64,000 bases of DNA from Endozoicomonas sp965198415 (GCA_965198415.1 CBDAPN010000012.1:32842-96841), one strand, 5' to 3'; counted from the stretch's first letter, positions 1 through 9,710 are shown. Program-made: numbers and translations. Notes: generated by a model from the letters alone, not told the origin.

Positions 1-112
1 CAAAGTTCATACGAAATACGTCGTACTATTAAATCCGCAAAAGAGAATGGACACTTGAGAAGAAATTGGGAAAGTTAGAACGATGTAGCATCAAAGAGAT
101 AAAGACAATCTA

Positions 113-205
113 TGGCGGTGAGGGAGGGATTCGAACCCTCGATACGGCTACAAACCGTATACTCCCTTAGCAGGGGAGCGCCTTCAGCCGCTCGGCCACC
201 TCACC
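113..205 (-). tRNA. tRNA-Ser (anticodon GCU)
   Basis: On the minus strand a 93-nt type II (long variable arm) tRNA folds. The 7-bp acceptor stem pairs GGTGAGG with CCTCACC, followed by discriminator G and an encoded CCA (113-115). The anticodon stem CTCCC/GGGAG carries the loop with GCT, giving tRNA-Ser(GCU) for AGC/AGU codons. The variable arm pairs TACGGTTTG-like bases with the matching strand, and the T-arm contains GGTTCGAATCC. It lies downstream of csrA on the same strand, the common gammaproteobacterial alaS-lysC-csrA-tRNA-Ser order. A terminator hairpin separates it from csrA, so it probably has its own promoter in 206-386. Confidence 0.97.
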
Positions 206-386
206 GGGAACGCAGGCTATATTACCGTGCCCCCCCTGGAAAGCAAGCCCTTTTTTTGGCCAACACCGAATCTTGTCATAGGGTTATTCACCTAAAAAAA
301 GGTGTTTACGCGGATAGGTATTTGATCTGAAAATGCGTTTTTGAAAAAACAGCACCTAAAAGGCAATAAATAGAGGTATGAATATG

Positions 387-409
387 AAAACACCCGGCGG
401 GAACCGGGC
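387..409 (-). terminator. rho-independent terminator of csrA
   Basis: Read on the minus strand, a GC-rich hairpin (arms CCCGG/CCGGG, six-nt loop, positions 393-408) is followed by TGTTTTC. It lies about 125 nt past the csrA stop and before tRNA-Ser, so it most likely ends the csrA transcript. The stem is short, so confidence is moderate. The rest of 206-531 shows no gene I can support. Confidence 0.55.
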
Positions 410-531
410 ATTTCGTTGAGTCAGAGGAAGATCGCTCAACGACGCAAATTGGCCAGAAAAAAGCAAACACTGCTATCAAATGGAGTTATTATACGCAAAG
501 AGCCAACACACATTGTCTTTATCAGTCAAAC

Positions 532-780
532 TTAATAGGAATCCGATTCAGACTCATAAGCAGAGCCGTAACCTTCATCCTCAAAAGAGTGAGCAGAACC
601 ACCTTTTTTGTGCTCTCTCTCTTTCTGAATTCTTTGATAAATTTCTTCCCGATGGACAGCAACCTCCTTTGGTGCATTAACACCAATACGGACTTGGTTA
701 CCTTTCACACCCAGAACAGTGACTGTGACTTCATCCCCTACCATCAGGGTTTCTCCTACGCGGCGAGTCAGAATCAGCAT
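532..780 (-). CDS. csrA: carbon storage regulator CsrA (extended C-terminus)
   Basis: CsrA is a dimeric RNA-binding protein that binds GGA motifs in mRNA leaders and represses or stabilises the messages. Residues 1-50 are classic: MLILTRRVGETLMVGD at the N-terminus, the GVKGNQVRIGV core strand, and the APKEVAVHREEIY helix. The start is set by a GGAGATTGAA ribosome site directly upstream. At 82 residues the protein is about 20 longer than the 61-residue E. coli CsrA; the extra tail is acidic and Ser/Tyr-rich (HSFEDEGYGSAYESESDSY). The gene follows lysC on the same strand after roughly 395 nt of non-coding DNA, so it probably has its own promoter. Identity is firm; the role of the tail is unknown. 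Confidence 0.96.
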   Translation of the reverse strand: MLILTRRVGETLMVGDEVTVTVLGVKGNQVRIGVNAPKEVAVHREEIYQRIQKEREHKKGGSAHSFEDEGYGSAYESESDSY

Positions 781-1175
781 TTCAATCTCCTTATTTACAT
801 CTCTGTTAAGTCAATAACCGTCAATTCTGAGCACGCTGGTGCATTGGTTAAGAAGCTGATGATATCACCACGGATAAGATGGGTGAAATTATACGACACC
901 AACCTCAGTACAGACATTATCTGACCTTGAAACTGCGTTAGCATTCTGTTCAAAGTATTGAAGTATATGCCAGCTCAACCGTTAATGCTTAAGAATTATT
1001 CAGCGAACCCAGTCTAGCTACCAGTAACAGGATTTCCATGCGTATTTCTACCTGCAAAAAATCGTGTCAAAGTCCGGCAACCCTGCCCTGAGAGGTTACT
1101 CCGATGCATAAAGCATCCTGCAAAGGGCAGAATGAGCCTCTAATAAGGCTCACGGTTTTTCGTTGTATTGACTTT
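781..1175. other. intergenic region csrA-lysC
   Basis: No coding region is supportable in these 395 nt. There is a 7-bp hairpin (TGAGCCT at 1133-1139 with AGGCTCA at 1146-1152) about 25 nt past the lysC stop. It could be a weak lysC terminator, but on the minus strand the hairpin is followed by TTCTGCCC rather than a clean T-run. The remainder presumably holds the csrA promoter. Confidence 0.4.
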
Positions 1176-2417
1176 TTAGACCGCAGAATTTTGTATTGGT
1201 TCCCGATCAAGTTCAAAAGCTGAATGAAGTGCCCGAACCGCCAGCTCCAGATACTTTTCAGCAATGATCACAGACACTTTGATTTCAGACGTTGAGATAA
1301 TCTGGATATTGATTCCCTCAGCCGCCAACGCCTCAAACATTTTGGTGGCAACCCCCGCATGGGAGCGCATACCAACACCCACAATGGAGACTTTGGCGAT
1401 TTTCATATCGCCATCAAATTCCCGGGCGCCCAGCTCTTGCACCACCTCCTCAACCACCGTCAACACACGATCGTAGTCGTTACGGTGGACGGTAAAGGTG
1501 AAGTCAGTGGTTCTGTCTTCTGCGGTATTCTGGACAATCATGTCCACCTCAATGTTGGCACGACTGACCGGCCCGAGAATACGGTAAGCGACACCGGGGA
1601 TATCGGGCACGCCTTTGATGGTCAGTTTGGCTTCATCTCGGTTAAACGCAATCCCGGAAACGACCGGTGACTCCATGGCGATACCCTCATCCAGTGTAAT
1701 CAGTGTTCCAGGGCCGTCCTGGAAGGTGTGTAAAACTCTCAGGTTCACATTGTATTTACCAGCAAACTCCACCGCCCGGATCTGCAACACCTTAGAGCCG
1801 AGGCTGGCCATTTCCAGCATCTCTTCAAAGGTGATTTTATCCAGTCGCCGTGCGCCCTCTACCACCCGTGGGTCGGTAGTGTAAACCCCGTCCACGTCGG
1901 TGTAAATCTGGCATTCATCACCCTTCAGGGCTGCTGCTAAGGCAACGGCGGTGGTATCGGAGCCACCCCGGCCAAGGGTGGTAATATTGCCTTCATCATC
2001 ACACCCCTGAAACCCAGCAACCACCACAACACGCCCAAGCTCCAGATCTTTTTCAATACGCTCGGTGTCAATGCTCTTTATGCGAGCTTTGGTGTGGGCA
2101 TCATCGGTAACAATGGCCACCTGGCTACCGGTATAGGAGGTGGCAGGACAGCCCCGCTCATTCAGAGCCATGCACAACAGGCCAATAGTGACCTGCTCCC
2201 CGGTTGAGAGGATAACGTCCATCTCCCGGGGAGTGGGCTGTGACTGCATGGATTGAGCCAGCTCAAGCAACCGGTTAGTTTCACCACTCATTGCCGACAC
2301 CACCACCACAATGTCGTGCCCCTGCTCACGGAACCCCTTGACCTTGTCAGCCACACCCTGAATTCGCTCAGTCGTGCCAACCGAGGTGCCGCCAAATTTC
2401 TGTACTATTAGCGCCAT
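1176..2417 (-). CDS. lysC: aspartate kinase (aspartokinase)
   Basis: Phosphorylates L-aspartate with ATP, the first committed step to lysine, threonine, methionine and diaminopimelate. The 413-residue protein starts with the kinase signature KFGGTSVG (residues 7-14). The amino-acid-kinase domain carries GRGGSDTTAVALAAAL around 150-165 and the YTDVDGVYTTDPR segment. Two C-terminal ACT domains (about 265-340 and 345-410) would bind lysine and/or threonine for feedback control. The length and mono-functional layout match the 405-415-residue Pseudomonas/Bacillus type, not the fused ThrA/MetL enzymes. It lies between alaS and csrA on the same strand. Confidence 0.95.
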   Translation of the reverse strand: MALIVQKFGGTSVGTTERIQGVADKVKGFREQGHDIVVVVSAMSGETNRLLELAQSMQSQPTPREMDVILSTGEQVTIGLLCMALNERGCPATSYTGSQVAIVTDDAHTKARIKSIDTERIEKDLELGRVVVVAGFQGCDDEGNITTLGRGGSDTTAVALAAALKGDECQIYTDVDGVYTTDPRVVEGARRLDKITFEEMLEMASLGSKVLQIRAVEFAGKYNVNLRVLHTFQDGPGTLITLDEGIAMESPVVSGIAFNRDEAKLTIKGVPDIPGVAYRILGPVSRANIEVDMIVQNTAEDRTTDFTFTVHRNDYDRVLTVVEEVVQELGAREFDGDMKIAKVSIVGVGMRSHAGVATKMFEALAAEGINIQIISTSEIKVSVIIAEKYLELAVRALHSAFELDREPIQNSAV

Positions 2418-2577
2418 GTTGTTCTACTTTAATTTACCTGCACAAAACACACTAAGAACCGTGTTAACCCCAAAACCGCTCGCACATCCAACACACCTGC
2501 GGGGTGCAAAAATGTACCATGAAACCCCGCTGTGTTGTACGTCTGTTGCGATGAAAAGCGAGACCGGCGGTTATCGC

Positions 2578-5199
2578 TTACAATCGCTCTTCCAACCAAC
2601 CCTGCACAGACGCCAGGGCTTTGGCAAGATGTTCCGGCTGCGACCCGCCACCTTGAGCAAAATCCGGGCGCCCTCCGCCCTTGCCGCCAAGCTGCTCTGC
2701 CACCATCTTCAGCAGATCACCCGCCTTAACGCGCTCAGTAAGGTCTTTGGTCACCCCAACGGCCAGCGGCACTTTACCACCGGCCTCGGTGGCCAAACAG
2801 ACGATGCCTGAGCCCAGCTTGTTTTTCAGTTGATCCACCATATTTCGCAAGGATTTAGGGTCAACGCCATCGAGCTGCGTCACCAGCACTTGAACGCCGT
2901 TCACTGCCACCGCCTGAGAGAGTAAATCCGAGCTGCCGGCACTGGCCAGCTTCTGCTGCAGTTGTTGCAGCTCTTTTTCGAGCTGTTTGCTCTGGGTCAT
3001 CACTGCCTGCAGTTTGGCATCCAGAGTTTCTGGTTTGGCTTTGAGGGCGCGACAGGCGTTATCAAGGTCAGCAAAACGTGCCTGCACGTATGCCTCAGCA
3101 CCACTGCCGGTCAACGCTTCGATGCGCCGAACGCCAGCGGCTACGCCGCTTTCGCCAACAATGCGAAAAGAGCCAATATCGCCGGTGCGATTGGCATGAA
3201 TCCCCCCGCACAGCTCAATAGAAAAGTTATCGCTGCCCATCGACAACACCCGCACCTCGTCGGCATATTTCTCACCAAACAGGGCCATGGCGCCACGGGC
3301 TTTGGCGGCGTCCATATCCATCAGCTCGGTTTGAACTGGTGTGTTGAGGCGCACCTGCTCATTGACCAAAGACTCAATGGCCTGCAACTGCTGTGGCTGC
3401 ACCGGCTCTGAATGGGAGAAGTCAAAGCGCAGGCGTTCTGAATCCACCAACGAGCCTTTTTGCAGCACATGCTCTCCAAGCACCCGGCGCAGGGCGGCAT
3501 GGAGCAGGTGGGTTGCGGAGTGATTTAGCGAGGTAGCGCGACGTTTTTCAGCGTCCACATCGGCAGCGACTTCTTCGCCAAGGCGTAACGCACCTTGAGT
3601 TACCTCCACCGTGTGCAGGTGATGATCGCCCTGCTTTTTGGTATCCAGCACCCGCCCGGAGCCGGTGGCAAAATTTAACAACCCGGTATCGCCCACCTGA
3701 CCGCCAGACTCCGCATAAAACGGCGTTTGTTCAAGAACAACGGTGGCCTGCTCCCCCTCATTGACCTGACCAACGGGCTTGCCGTCCACAAACAGGGCAT
3801 AGACCCGCCCCCGATCTGCCGTCGTAGCGTAGCCGGTAAACGTGGTGGCACCTTCAATCGTTAACGAACTGCTGTAATCCACCCCAAATTTACTGGATGC
3901 CCGGGCACGCTCACGCTGAGCTTCCAGGGCTGTTTCAAACCCCGCCAAATCCACCTTGAGGTTACGCTCCCGGGCGATGTCTTCGGTCAGATCGACCGGA
4001 AAGCCATAGGTGTCGTAGAGGGTAAACAGTGTGTCGCCAAGAATCACATCGCCGGTCATGGTGGCGATGCGCTCTTCAAGCAACTTCATGCCTTTGTCCA
4101 GCGTGCGGTTGAACTGTTCTTCTTCTTGCAGCAGTACCCGTTCAATTTGGGACTGGTTGCGGCCGAGGTCCGGGTAGGCGACCCCCATCACCCGAATCAA
4201 CCCCGCCACCAGCTTATAAAAGAAAGGGTCTTTGGCACCGAGTTTGTGCCCATGACGACAGGCGCGGCGAATGATCCGGCGCAACGTGTAGCCACGACCT
4301 TCGTTGGATGGCAAAACGCCGTCACTAATCAAAAAACTGCAAGAGCGGATGTGGTCGGCAATGACCCGCAGCGAGGCTTCCGTGGTGGCCACATTTCCCA
4401 GTAAGGCGGAGGCATCATTGAGCAGTGCCTGAAACAGGTCAATCTCGTAGTTGCTGTGCACCTGCTGTAAAACCGCTGCAATCCGCTCCAGTCCCATGCC
4501 GGTATCTACAGACGGTTTGGGCAGCAGCATCATTTCGCCATCGCTCTGGCGGTTGTACTGCATGAAAACGATATTCCAGATTTCAACAAACCGGTCACCG
4601 TCTTCATCGGGTGTGCCGGGACGGCCACCAAAAATCGCCTCGCCGTGGTCGTAGAAAATCTCAGTGCACGGACCACAAGGGCCGGTATCTCCCATCTGCC
4701 AGAAGTTATCCGAAGCGTAGGGTGCGCCTTTGTTATCACCGATGCGGATAATATCGTCTTTGGCGACGCCAATCTCGTTATGCCAGATATCAAAGGCTTC
4801 ATCGTCGGCGGCATAAATGGTAACGCACAGGCGCTCTTTGGGCAGTTTCAATGTGCCGGTAAGGAAATTCCAGGCAAAATGAATGGCTTCTTTTTTAAAG
4901 TAATCGCCAAAACTGAAGTTCCCGAGCATCTCAAAAAACGTATGGTGACGGGCGGTATAGCCGACGTTGTCCAGATCGTTATGCTTGCCCCCGGCACGAA
5001 CAACCTTTTGTGCCGTAGCCGCCCGCGTGTAATCGCGCTGCTCACGCCCGAGAAACACATCTTTGAACTGATTCATCCCGGCGTTAGTGAACAGCAACGT
5101 TGGGTCGTCATGGGGGGCCAGAGTGCTACTGGCAACCACCTCATGACCATTGTCGTTGAAGTATTTCAGAAATGCAGAGCGTATCTCGTTTGTTTTCAT
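2578..5199 (-). CDS. alaS: alanine-tRNA ligase
   Basis: Class II synthetase that charges tRNA-Ala; cytoplasmic and essential. The 873-residue length is usual. The N-terminal catalytic core shows FTNAGMNQFKDVFLG and the RHHTFFEMLGNFSFGDYFK motif typical of AlaRS. The editing domain has the zinc-site HSATHLLH (HxxxH) and, further on, CGGIHA (CxxxH). The C-terminal C-Ala domain includes a Gln-rich coiled coil (around 725-745) and ends with a Gly-rich GGKGGGRPDFAQGGG segment. lysC follows 160 nt downstream on the same strand. recA/recX, which often precede alaS, are not directly upstream here. Confidence 0.97.
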   Translation of the reverse strand: MKTNEIRSAFLKYFNDNGHEVVASSTLAPHDDPTLLFTNAGMNQFKDVFLGREQRDYTRAATAQKVVRAGGKHNDLDNVGYTARHHTFFEMLGNFSFGDYFKKEAIHFAWNFLTGTLKLPKERLCVTIYAADDEAFDIWHNEIGVAKDDIIRIGDNKGAPYASDNFWQMGDTGPCGPCTEIFYDHGEAIFGGRPGTPDEDGDRFVEIWNIVFMQYNRQSDGEMMLLPKPSVDTGMGLERIAAVLQQVHSNYEIDLFQALLNDASALLGNVATTEASLRVIADHIRSCSFLISDGVLPSNEGRGYTLRRIIRRACRHGHKLGAKDPFFYKLVAGLIRVMGVAYPDLGRNQSQIERVLLQEEEQFNRTLDKGMKLLEERIATMTGDVILGDTLFTLYDTYGFPVDLTEDIARERNLKVDLAGFETALEAQRERARASSKFGVDYSSSLTIEGATTFTGYATTADRGRVYALFVDGKPVGQVNEGEQATVVLEQTPFYAESGGQVGDTGLLNFATGSGRVLDTKKQGDHHLHTVEVTQGALRLGEEVAADVDAEKRRATSLNHSATHLLHAALRRVLGEHVLQKGSLVDSERLRFDFSHSEPVQPQQLQAIESLVNEQVRLNTPVQTELMDMDAAKARGAMALFGEKYADEVRVLSMGSDNFSIELCGGIHANRTGDIGSFRIVGESGVAAGVRRIEALTGSGAEAYVQARFADLDNACRALKAKPETLDAKLQAVMTQSKQLEKELQQLQQKLASAGSSDLLSQAVAVNGVQVLVTQLDGVDPKSLRNMVDQLKNKLGSGIVCLATEAGGKVPLAVGVTKDLTERVKAGDLLKMVAEQLGGKGGGRPDFAQGGGSQPEHLAKALASVQGWLEERL

Positions 5200-5620
5200 A
5201 AATATGCAGTTCCCACCGGGAAGGCGTGATTGTAAAAATAAAGTCGGCAGGCATTATATAGGATCGGCGCAAAAAAATGAGCCTTTCATCGCCTCTGGTC
5301 GGGGTATTTTTATCCCAGCAAGCATTTTATAAGGTGCATGAGAGCCAAAAGGCTGCCCCTGTAAGCCTGCCTAGCGGATAGGGCAGAAAATTGCGGGCAG
5401 TAATTTGCGCTCTGCTTGCCATTAAGGTTTGTGCACTCAACAGGCCACCCAAGCGCTTTAGACAACAACCAGTGAGCGTACGCCTGCAGTTCGTTATTTT
5501 TGCGAGATACGACAGCTTAAGGCCACCTCTGCAAGTGGTGAATCTTCAGCTCGACACCAGTGATTTTTATACTGATTTCAAATACCCTGCAGGCACTTTA
5601 CCCAACCAACAGGCAGCGCA
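5200..5620. other. intergenic region alaS / GNAT gene (divergent)
   Basis: This 420-nt region between divergently read genes should hold the promoters of alaS (minus) and of the acetyltransferase (plus). Short open frames here have no recognisable protein character and no ribosome site that I can defend. I see no repeat or RNA gene. Confidence 0.4.
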
Positions 5621-6118
5621 TTGATGATACGAAAAGCCATTCCCAGTGACTGTGTGCAGATAGCTGAAATCTATAACGATTACATCTTAAACAGCACCGC
5701 CACGTTTGAAATTGCTCCGATTAACCCCACAGACATTGAGCACAGACTGGCCAACGCCCACTGTTTTTTAGTGTATGAAGAGGCATCACGGGTGCTTGGT
5801 TACGCTTACGCTGCCAAATACCATCCCCGCGCTGCTTATCGTTATACCGCAGAGTGCTCTATTTATCTTCGCACTGGCGAAGCGGGCCGGGGCTTGGGAA
5901 CTGCTTTGTATGAAAAACTGTTCATCGACGCCAAAGCGTTCGGTATTCGTGAAATGGTGGCCGTTATTGCACTGCCCAACAGCGGCAGTGAGGCGCTGCA
6001 TAAAAAACTCGGGTTTCGACGGGTAGGAGTCGTCGAGCGATGCGGTATCAAATTTGGGCAGGTCATTGATACTTCTATTTGGCAACGCTCCTTACTCGAA
6101 CCGAATACGTCATTATGA
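5621..6118 (+). CDS. GNAT family N-acetyltransferase (PAT/MnaT-like)
   Basis: A 165-residue acetyl-CoA-dependent N-acetyltransferase. It resembles the phosphinothricin-acetyltransferase/MnaT branch: IRKAIPSDCVQIAEIYNDYI at the N-terminus, the SIYLR..GRGLGTALYEKL acetyl-CoA loop (R/Q-x-x-G-x-G/A type, about residues 85-105), and a C-terminal ALHKKLGFRRVGVVERCGIKFG segment with final W. Family members acylate small amines such as methionine sulfone/sulfoximine or phosphinothricin, but the substrate here cannot be told from sequence. The start has two adjacent Met codons. It converges with the following MFS gene with a 38-nt gap. Confidence 0.88.
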   Translation: MMIRKAIPSDCVQIAEIYNDYILNSTATFEIAPINPTDIEHRLANAHCFLVYEEASRVLGYAYAAKYHPRAAYRYTAECSIYLRTGEAGRGLGTALYEKLFIDAKAFGIREMVAVIALPNSGSEALHKKLGFRRVGVVERCGIKFGQVIDTSIWQRSLLEPNTSL

Positions 6119-6156
6119 ACAGTGGCTGACTCAGCCAACTGCTTGGCAATAATCTA

Positions 6157-7365
6157 TCAACAATCGCGCAGGCGAAGCGCCCCGACAAGAGCCAGCAACT
6201 GACACAGCAGTAACGGCGCAAACGCCCATTGGTAATCGTGGGTGGTTAACTCGCCCAGCCCCGAAGGGGCAAGGCTTTCAAGAATAAAACCAATGAACGG
6301 CTGCATAACCGGCCCAGCCATTAACATGCAGCCATTGGCAATAGCAAGATAGACCCCCACCCGCGCCGGATTGCTGATTTTTTTCACCACCGAAAACGCC
6401 AACATATAGCCACCGCTGCAAACCCCGGCCAGAAAACTGATCACGGCCAGCGTTTGCATTGAGCAGGAGCAAAAAATCAGCAAGCTGAAAAATATCGGTG
6501 CGGTGATCGCACAGGCGATCATGACGGTCTTTTTCGACTGCAGCAGGCTTGCCAGCCAGCCCAAAAAGGGCGCACCGATGGCGGCACCCACAAAGATAAA
6601 CGCCACCATATTGGCCACCGCCTCCTGCTCACCGGGGAACCGTTCATAAAAGAAAGGTATTCCCCACAGCCCCCCAAAGCTGGCGATCATGGCAAACATG
6701 CCAAAGCCATAGAGACAGCACACCATCAAGGTGGCACGATCACCGGGTCGCGCTGCAACCTCAACTTCACCGCCAACAGGCACCGAACCCTCCGGCTTGC
6801 TTCTGACAAAAATCGCCATCAATACAGCCAGCAACACCCCAACAACAGCCACCACCTGCATCGCTCCTTGCCAGCCATAGTGCGCCATTAAATCGGGTAT
6901 GAACAATGGCCCGATCCCACCGCCGACCAAAGCAAAGGCTTCAACCATGCCCACCATGGTCGGAAAGTAACGCTCCGGGAACCAGCGACTGGCCAAGGTC
7001 ATACAGAGCACAATAACCGGCGAGGCAATAACCCCCATGGCGGCCCTTGATACACTCGCTGACCAGAACGATTGGGACACACTGAACCAGTAACAGGCAC
7101 CGGCCATGAGCAGACTGCAGGCCACCAGCAGAGTTCGGGCATTGCAGCGGTCGGCAAGATAACCGCCAGGTATTTGAAAGAGCAGATAAAAGCAGAGTAA
7201 AACGCTGGTCAGCCAACCAATGCCTGAGGTGTCAAGATCAAAAGATGACATCAGCTGCGGCACCATAACGGACGGCGCCCCCTGCAGCATAAACTGATAA
7301 GAACAGAGCAGCGCCGCCGTTAAGCAGACCAACGCCCCTCTCAAACTGATGGTATTTGTCGCCAC
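6157..7365 (-). CDS. MFS transporter
   Basis: A 402-residue integral membrane protein with about twelve hydrophobic segments and the loop 2-3 signature GGYLADRCNARTLL (MFS motif A type, about residues 68-81). The central cytoplasmic loop is short and charged (RSKPEGSVPVGGEVEVAARPGDR, split here by the half repeat). The N-terminal part (QGAPSVMVPQLMSSFDLD) resembles MFS proteins of intracellular gammaproteobacteria, but the substrate is unknown. It stands alone, converging on the GNAT gene. Confidence 0.88.
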   Translation of the reverse strand: MATNTISLRGALVCLTAALLCSYQFMLQGAPSVMVPQLMSSFDLDTSGIGWLTSVLLCFYLLFQIPGGYLADRCNARTLLVACSLLMAGACYWFSVSQSFWSASVSRAAMGVIASPVIVLCMTLASRWFPERYFPTMVGMVEAFALVGGGIGPLFIPDLMAHYGWQGAMQVVAVVGVLLAVLMAIFVRSKPEGSVPVGGEVEVAARPGDRATLMVCCLYGFGMFAMIASFGGLWGIPFFYERFPGEQEAVANMVAFIFVGAAIGAPFLGWLASLLQSKKTVMIACAITAPIFFSLLIFCSCSMQTLAVISFLAGVCSGGYMLAFSVVKKISNPARVGVYLAIANGCMLMAGPVMQPFIGFILESLAPSGLGELTTHDYQWAFAPLLLCQLLALVGALRLRDC

Positions 7366-7710
7366 CGCAATGACTCCCTGATAAATTTTTCTGCGTCCCT
7401 GACGGACTCCCCCACAAACCGGGATGTTTGCAGTGGTTTCAGTATTTTGGTTGTCTGTTAGAGCCCGACGAGAAGCGAAAGTTCACTCTTAAAACCAAAA
7501 AACGTGACTTTTTTATCGACATCAAATTTCGGGAGTGTAACGGCGTTTTTCCAAGGCGAGAAACAAGCCTCCCCAAGAGGCCATTTGGGAATAGCTCTTG
7601 CCGCAAAGACGACAGAAGGTTGAAGGTAAAGTCAGCAAGTTGTTGCCCGATTTGCTGCCACGTTAGCGAACGGACTATTCTCAGGTAGCCTCATAGCCTA
7701 AGACGCTGGC
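7366..7710. other. intergenic region upstream of MFS gene
   Basis: About 345 nt between the MFS start and the sixA stop. One open frame runs on the plus strand (7428-7688) but has no recognisable motif, and its Cys/Arg-rich composition looks random. I see no RNA gene or repeat. Confidence 0.35.
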
Positions 7711-8184
7711 TTAGCCGGGCATTACTGTGTCGATAATCCGCCCCATGGCCGGTGCCACTATTTCCATTTCGAGAATGACTGCCATCCCCGTTTGAAAGGC
7801 AACCGTCGTTGGCTCAGCGCACAACAGCTCGGTAAGCTGGCCAACCAGTGGCATGTGGCTGACCACCAGAATCACCTGGGCCTCGGGCAGCGTATTAATC
7901 ACTTTAAACGGATCACCCTCGGGTATGAGCTGTGCCAGGGTTTCGACTTTGAAGCCTGACATCATCCCCAGCTGCACAAACACCCCACCCGCCACCGCTG
8001 CGGTTTGCTGCGCCCGCCGGTAAGGGCTGGCACAAATGCACTCAATGCTTTGACGGGCAAAGGTTTTTGCTAAAGCATTAGCGGTGCTGGTGACTTCACG
8101 AATGCCTTGGCCGGTAAGGTCGCGCTCTGCATCAGAAGGGGCGGACCACGACGCCTGGCCGTGGCGCATGATGATGAGTTTCAT
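7711..8184 (-). CDS. sixA: phosphohistidine phosphatase SixA
   Basis: Histidine phosphatase superfamily enzyme of 157 residues, the size of E. coli SixA (161). The catalytic RHG motif is at residues 7-9 (IIMRHGQASW), the second conserved Arg lies in ASPYRRAQQTA, and the late His lies in VVSHMPLVGQL. SixA removes phosphate from histidines of phosphorelay or PTS-type proteins. The gene starts 2 nt after the DUF4389 stop, so the two are almost certainly co-translated, and both follow gpsA on the same strand. The gpsA-DUF4389-sixA arrangement is common in Pseudomonas relatives. Confidence 0.93.
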   Translation of the reverse strand: MKLIIMRHGQASWSAPSDAERDLTGQGIREVTSTANALAKTFARQSIECICASPYRRAQQTAAVAGGVFVQLGMMSGFKVETLAQLIPEGDPFKVINTLPEAQVILVVSHMPLVGQLTELLCAEPTTVAFQTGMAVILEMEIVAPAMGRIIDTVMPG

Positions 8185-8186
8185 GT

Positions 8187-8483
8187 CTACTGGTTATCCG
8201 CATCATTGCCAGCACCCGGCCAGTCAGAAAACGGGTAAGGCTTGACCTCAGAGTTATAGGTAACAAAGCGGACGATCTGGTAGATGAACCGATTCAAGCT
8301 GGCGCTGAACGTCAACAGCCTTTTGTTAGGCTCATTCATAATAAAGCCGTGAATGGCCTGAATGACCCCAATCCACACCACCAGCAAGCCTGCAAGGTAG
8401 GCCGCCATGCCAAAGACCACCATAAAGACCAGCCGCAACCAACGGGACTCAGACTTCAGGTTGCTGATCAATTTTTCATCCAT
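8187..8483 (-). CDS. DUF4389 membrane protein
   Basis: A 98-residue protein with a charged N-terminus, two transmembrane segments (about residues 18-45 and a partial second one near 55-75) and a C-terminal YPFSDWP-type motif typical of DUF4389 proteins. Function unknown. It sits between gpsA and sixA in the conserved cluster, and its stop is 2 nt from the sixA start, indicating one transcript. Confidence 0.85.
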   Translation of the reverse strand: MDEKLISNLKSESRWLRLVFMVVFGMAAYLAGLLVVWIGVIQAIHGFIMNEPNKRLLTFSASLNRFIYQIVRFVTYNSEVKPYPFSDWPGAGNDADNQ

Positions 8484-8587
8484 AAGCGTTCCTCTGCAGA
8501 AGCTATCTGAAAACTAAAGGTTTGGTAAAAGCGTATTTGTGAGTTCGTTATCCGCACAAAGCGTCCATAAACAAGACAGCAGCCGTT

Positions 8588-9637
8588 TTATCGAGACATA
8601 AATTCTACATCAGTTTTCTGCTCTTTGAGCATCATACCTTTTACCAGTGCGCTGATGGCATGACCGGCAAAAATAACACTGTACAACCCATCCACCAGCG
8701 GCATATAAACCCCGAGTTCGTCGGCTTTTTGCTTCACCTGCTGCAATGTATTCACCCCTTCAGCCACCTGCCCAAGGCGGGTCTGAGCTTCTTGCAACGA
8801 ATAACCTTCACCGAGGGCGTAGCCAACCCGAAAGTTTCGGCTTAAATCGGAAGTACACGTTGCCACCAGATCACCCACCCCGGCCAGACCAAGAAAGGTC
8901 ATGGGGTTGGCCCCAAGCGTAACGGCAAAGCGGCTCATTTCCGCCAGACTGCGGGTAATGAGCATACTTTTGGTATTCTCTCCCATGCCAAGTGCAGCGC
9001 CGATTCCGGAGACGATGGCGTAAATATTCTTCAATGCGCCAGCGAGCTCAACTCCATAGACATCGGTGTTGGAGTATACCCGAAAATAATCACAGTGCAG
9101 CACCGTCTGGATAGTCTGGCACAAATGCTCATCTTCGCTGGCAATCACGGTGGCCGTCATCGCTTTGGCGACAATCTCACGGGCCAGATTGGGGCCACTG
9201 AGCACACCAATACATACCTGTTCTAACTCTTCGGTGAGAATCTGGCTCATCAGATCAAAGGTGCCCGGCTCTATGCCTTTGGTTGTACTGACGACCATTT
9301 TACCACTGAGCCAGTGAGCAGCTTTTTTAACCACCTCGCGAAACGACTTACTGGGAATGGCGATAAATACAATATCAGCGTCTGCAATCACCCGAGAAAG
9401 GTCACAGTCGGCGGTTACAGAAGAGTGAATAGTGTATTCCGGCAGATAGCGGGCATTGATGTGCTGCTCGTTGATACTGCGAACCTGTTGCGAATCCCGC
9501 ATCCACAGCTTCACCCGATGCCCGTTGGTGGCAGAAATATCCGCCAGCGCTGTACCAAAGCTACCGCCTCCGAGAACCGCAATATTATACCTGTTACCGA
9601 CACCCTGCTCTGCCAGATTCTCTGCCCTGTTGGTCAT
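8588..9637 (-). CDS. gpsA: glycerol-3-phosphate dehydrogenase [NAD(P)+]
   Basis: Reduces dihydroxyacetone phosphate to sn-glycerol-3-phosphate for phospholipid synthesis. The 349 residues compare with 339 in E. coli; the extra length is an N-terminal leader before the Rossmann motif IAVLGGGSFGTALA (about residues 19-32). The central ELAGALKNIYAI segment carries the catalytic Lys, and GVGDLVATC and NFRVG follow. The gene is first in the gpsA-DUF4389-sixA set. A later start closer to the Rossmann motif is possible because the first 17 residues are not conserved. Confidence 0.95.
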   Translation of the reverse strand: MTNRAENLAEQGVGNRYNIAVLGGGSFGTALADISATNGHRVKLWMRDSQQVRSINEQHINARYLPEYTIHSSVTADCDLSRVIADADIVFIAIPSKSFREVVKKAAHWLSGKMVVSTTKGIEPGTFDLMSQILTEELEQVCIGVLSGPNLAREIVAKAMTATVIASEDEHLCQTIQTVLHCDYFRVYSNTDVYGVELAGALKNIYAIVSGIGAALGMGENTKSMLITRSLAEMSRFAVTLGANPMTFLGLAGVGDLVATCTSDLSRNFRVGYALGEGYSLQEAQTRLGQVAEGVNTLQQVKQKADELGVYMPLVDGLYSVIFAGHAISALVKGMMLKEQKTDVEFMSR

Positions 9638-9710
9638 ATTGTTCTACCGCCGAATAGGTTTGCTCTTATATAAAGTCGTATTAAACCACAGAGACTGCTC
9701 GCCGCCCTAA

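Noticed and set aside
7428..7688. 86-codon frame in the MFS-sixA gap
   Set aside because: No family, no ribosome site and random-looking composition.
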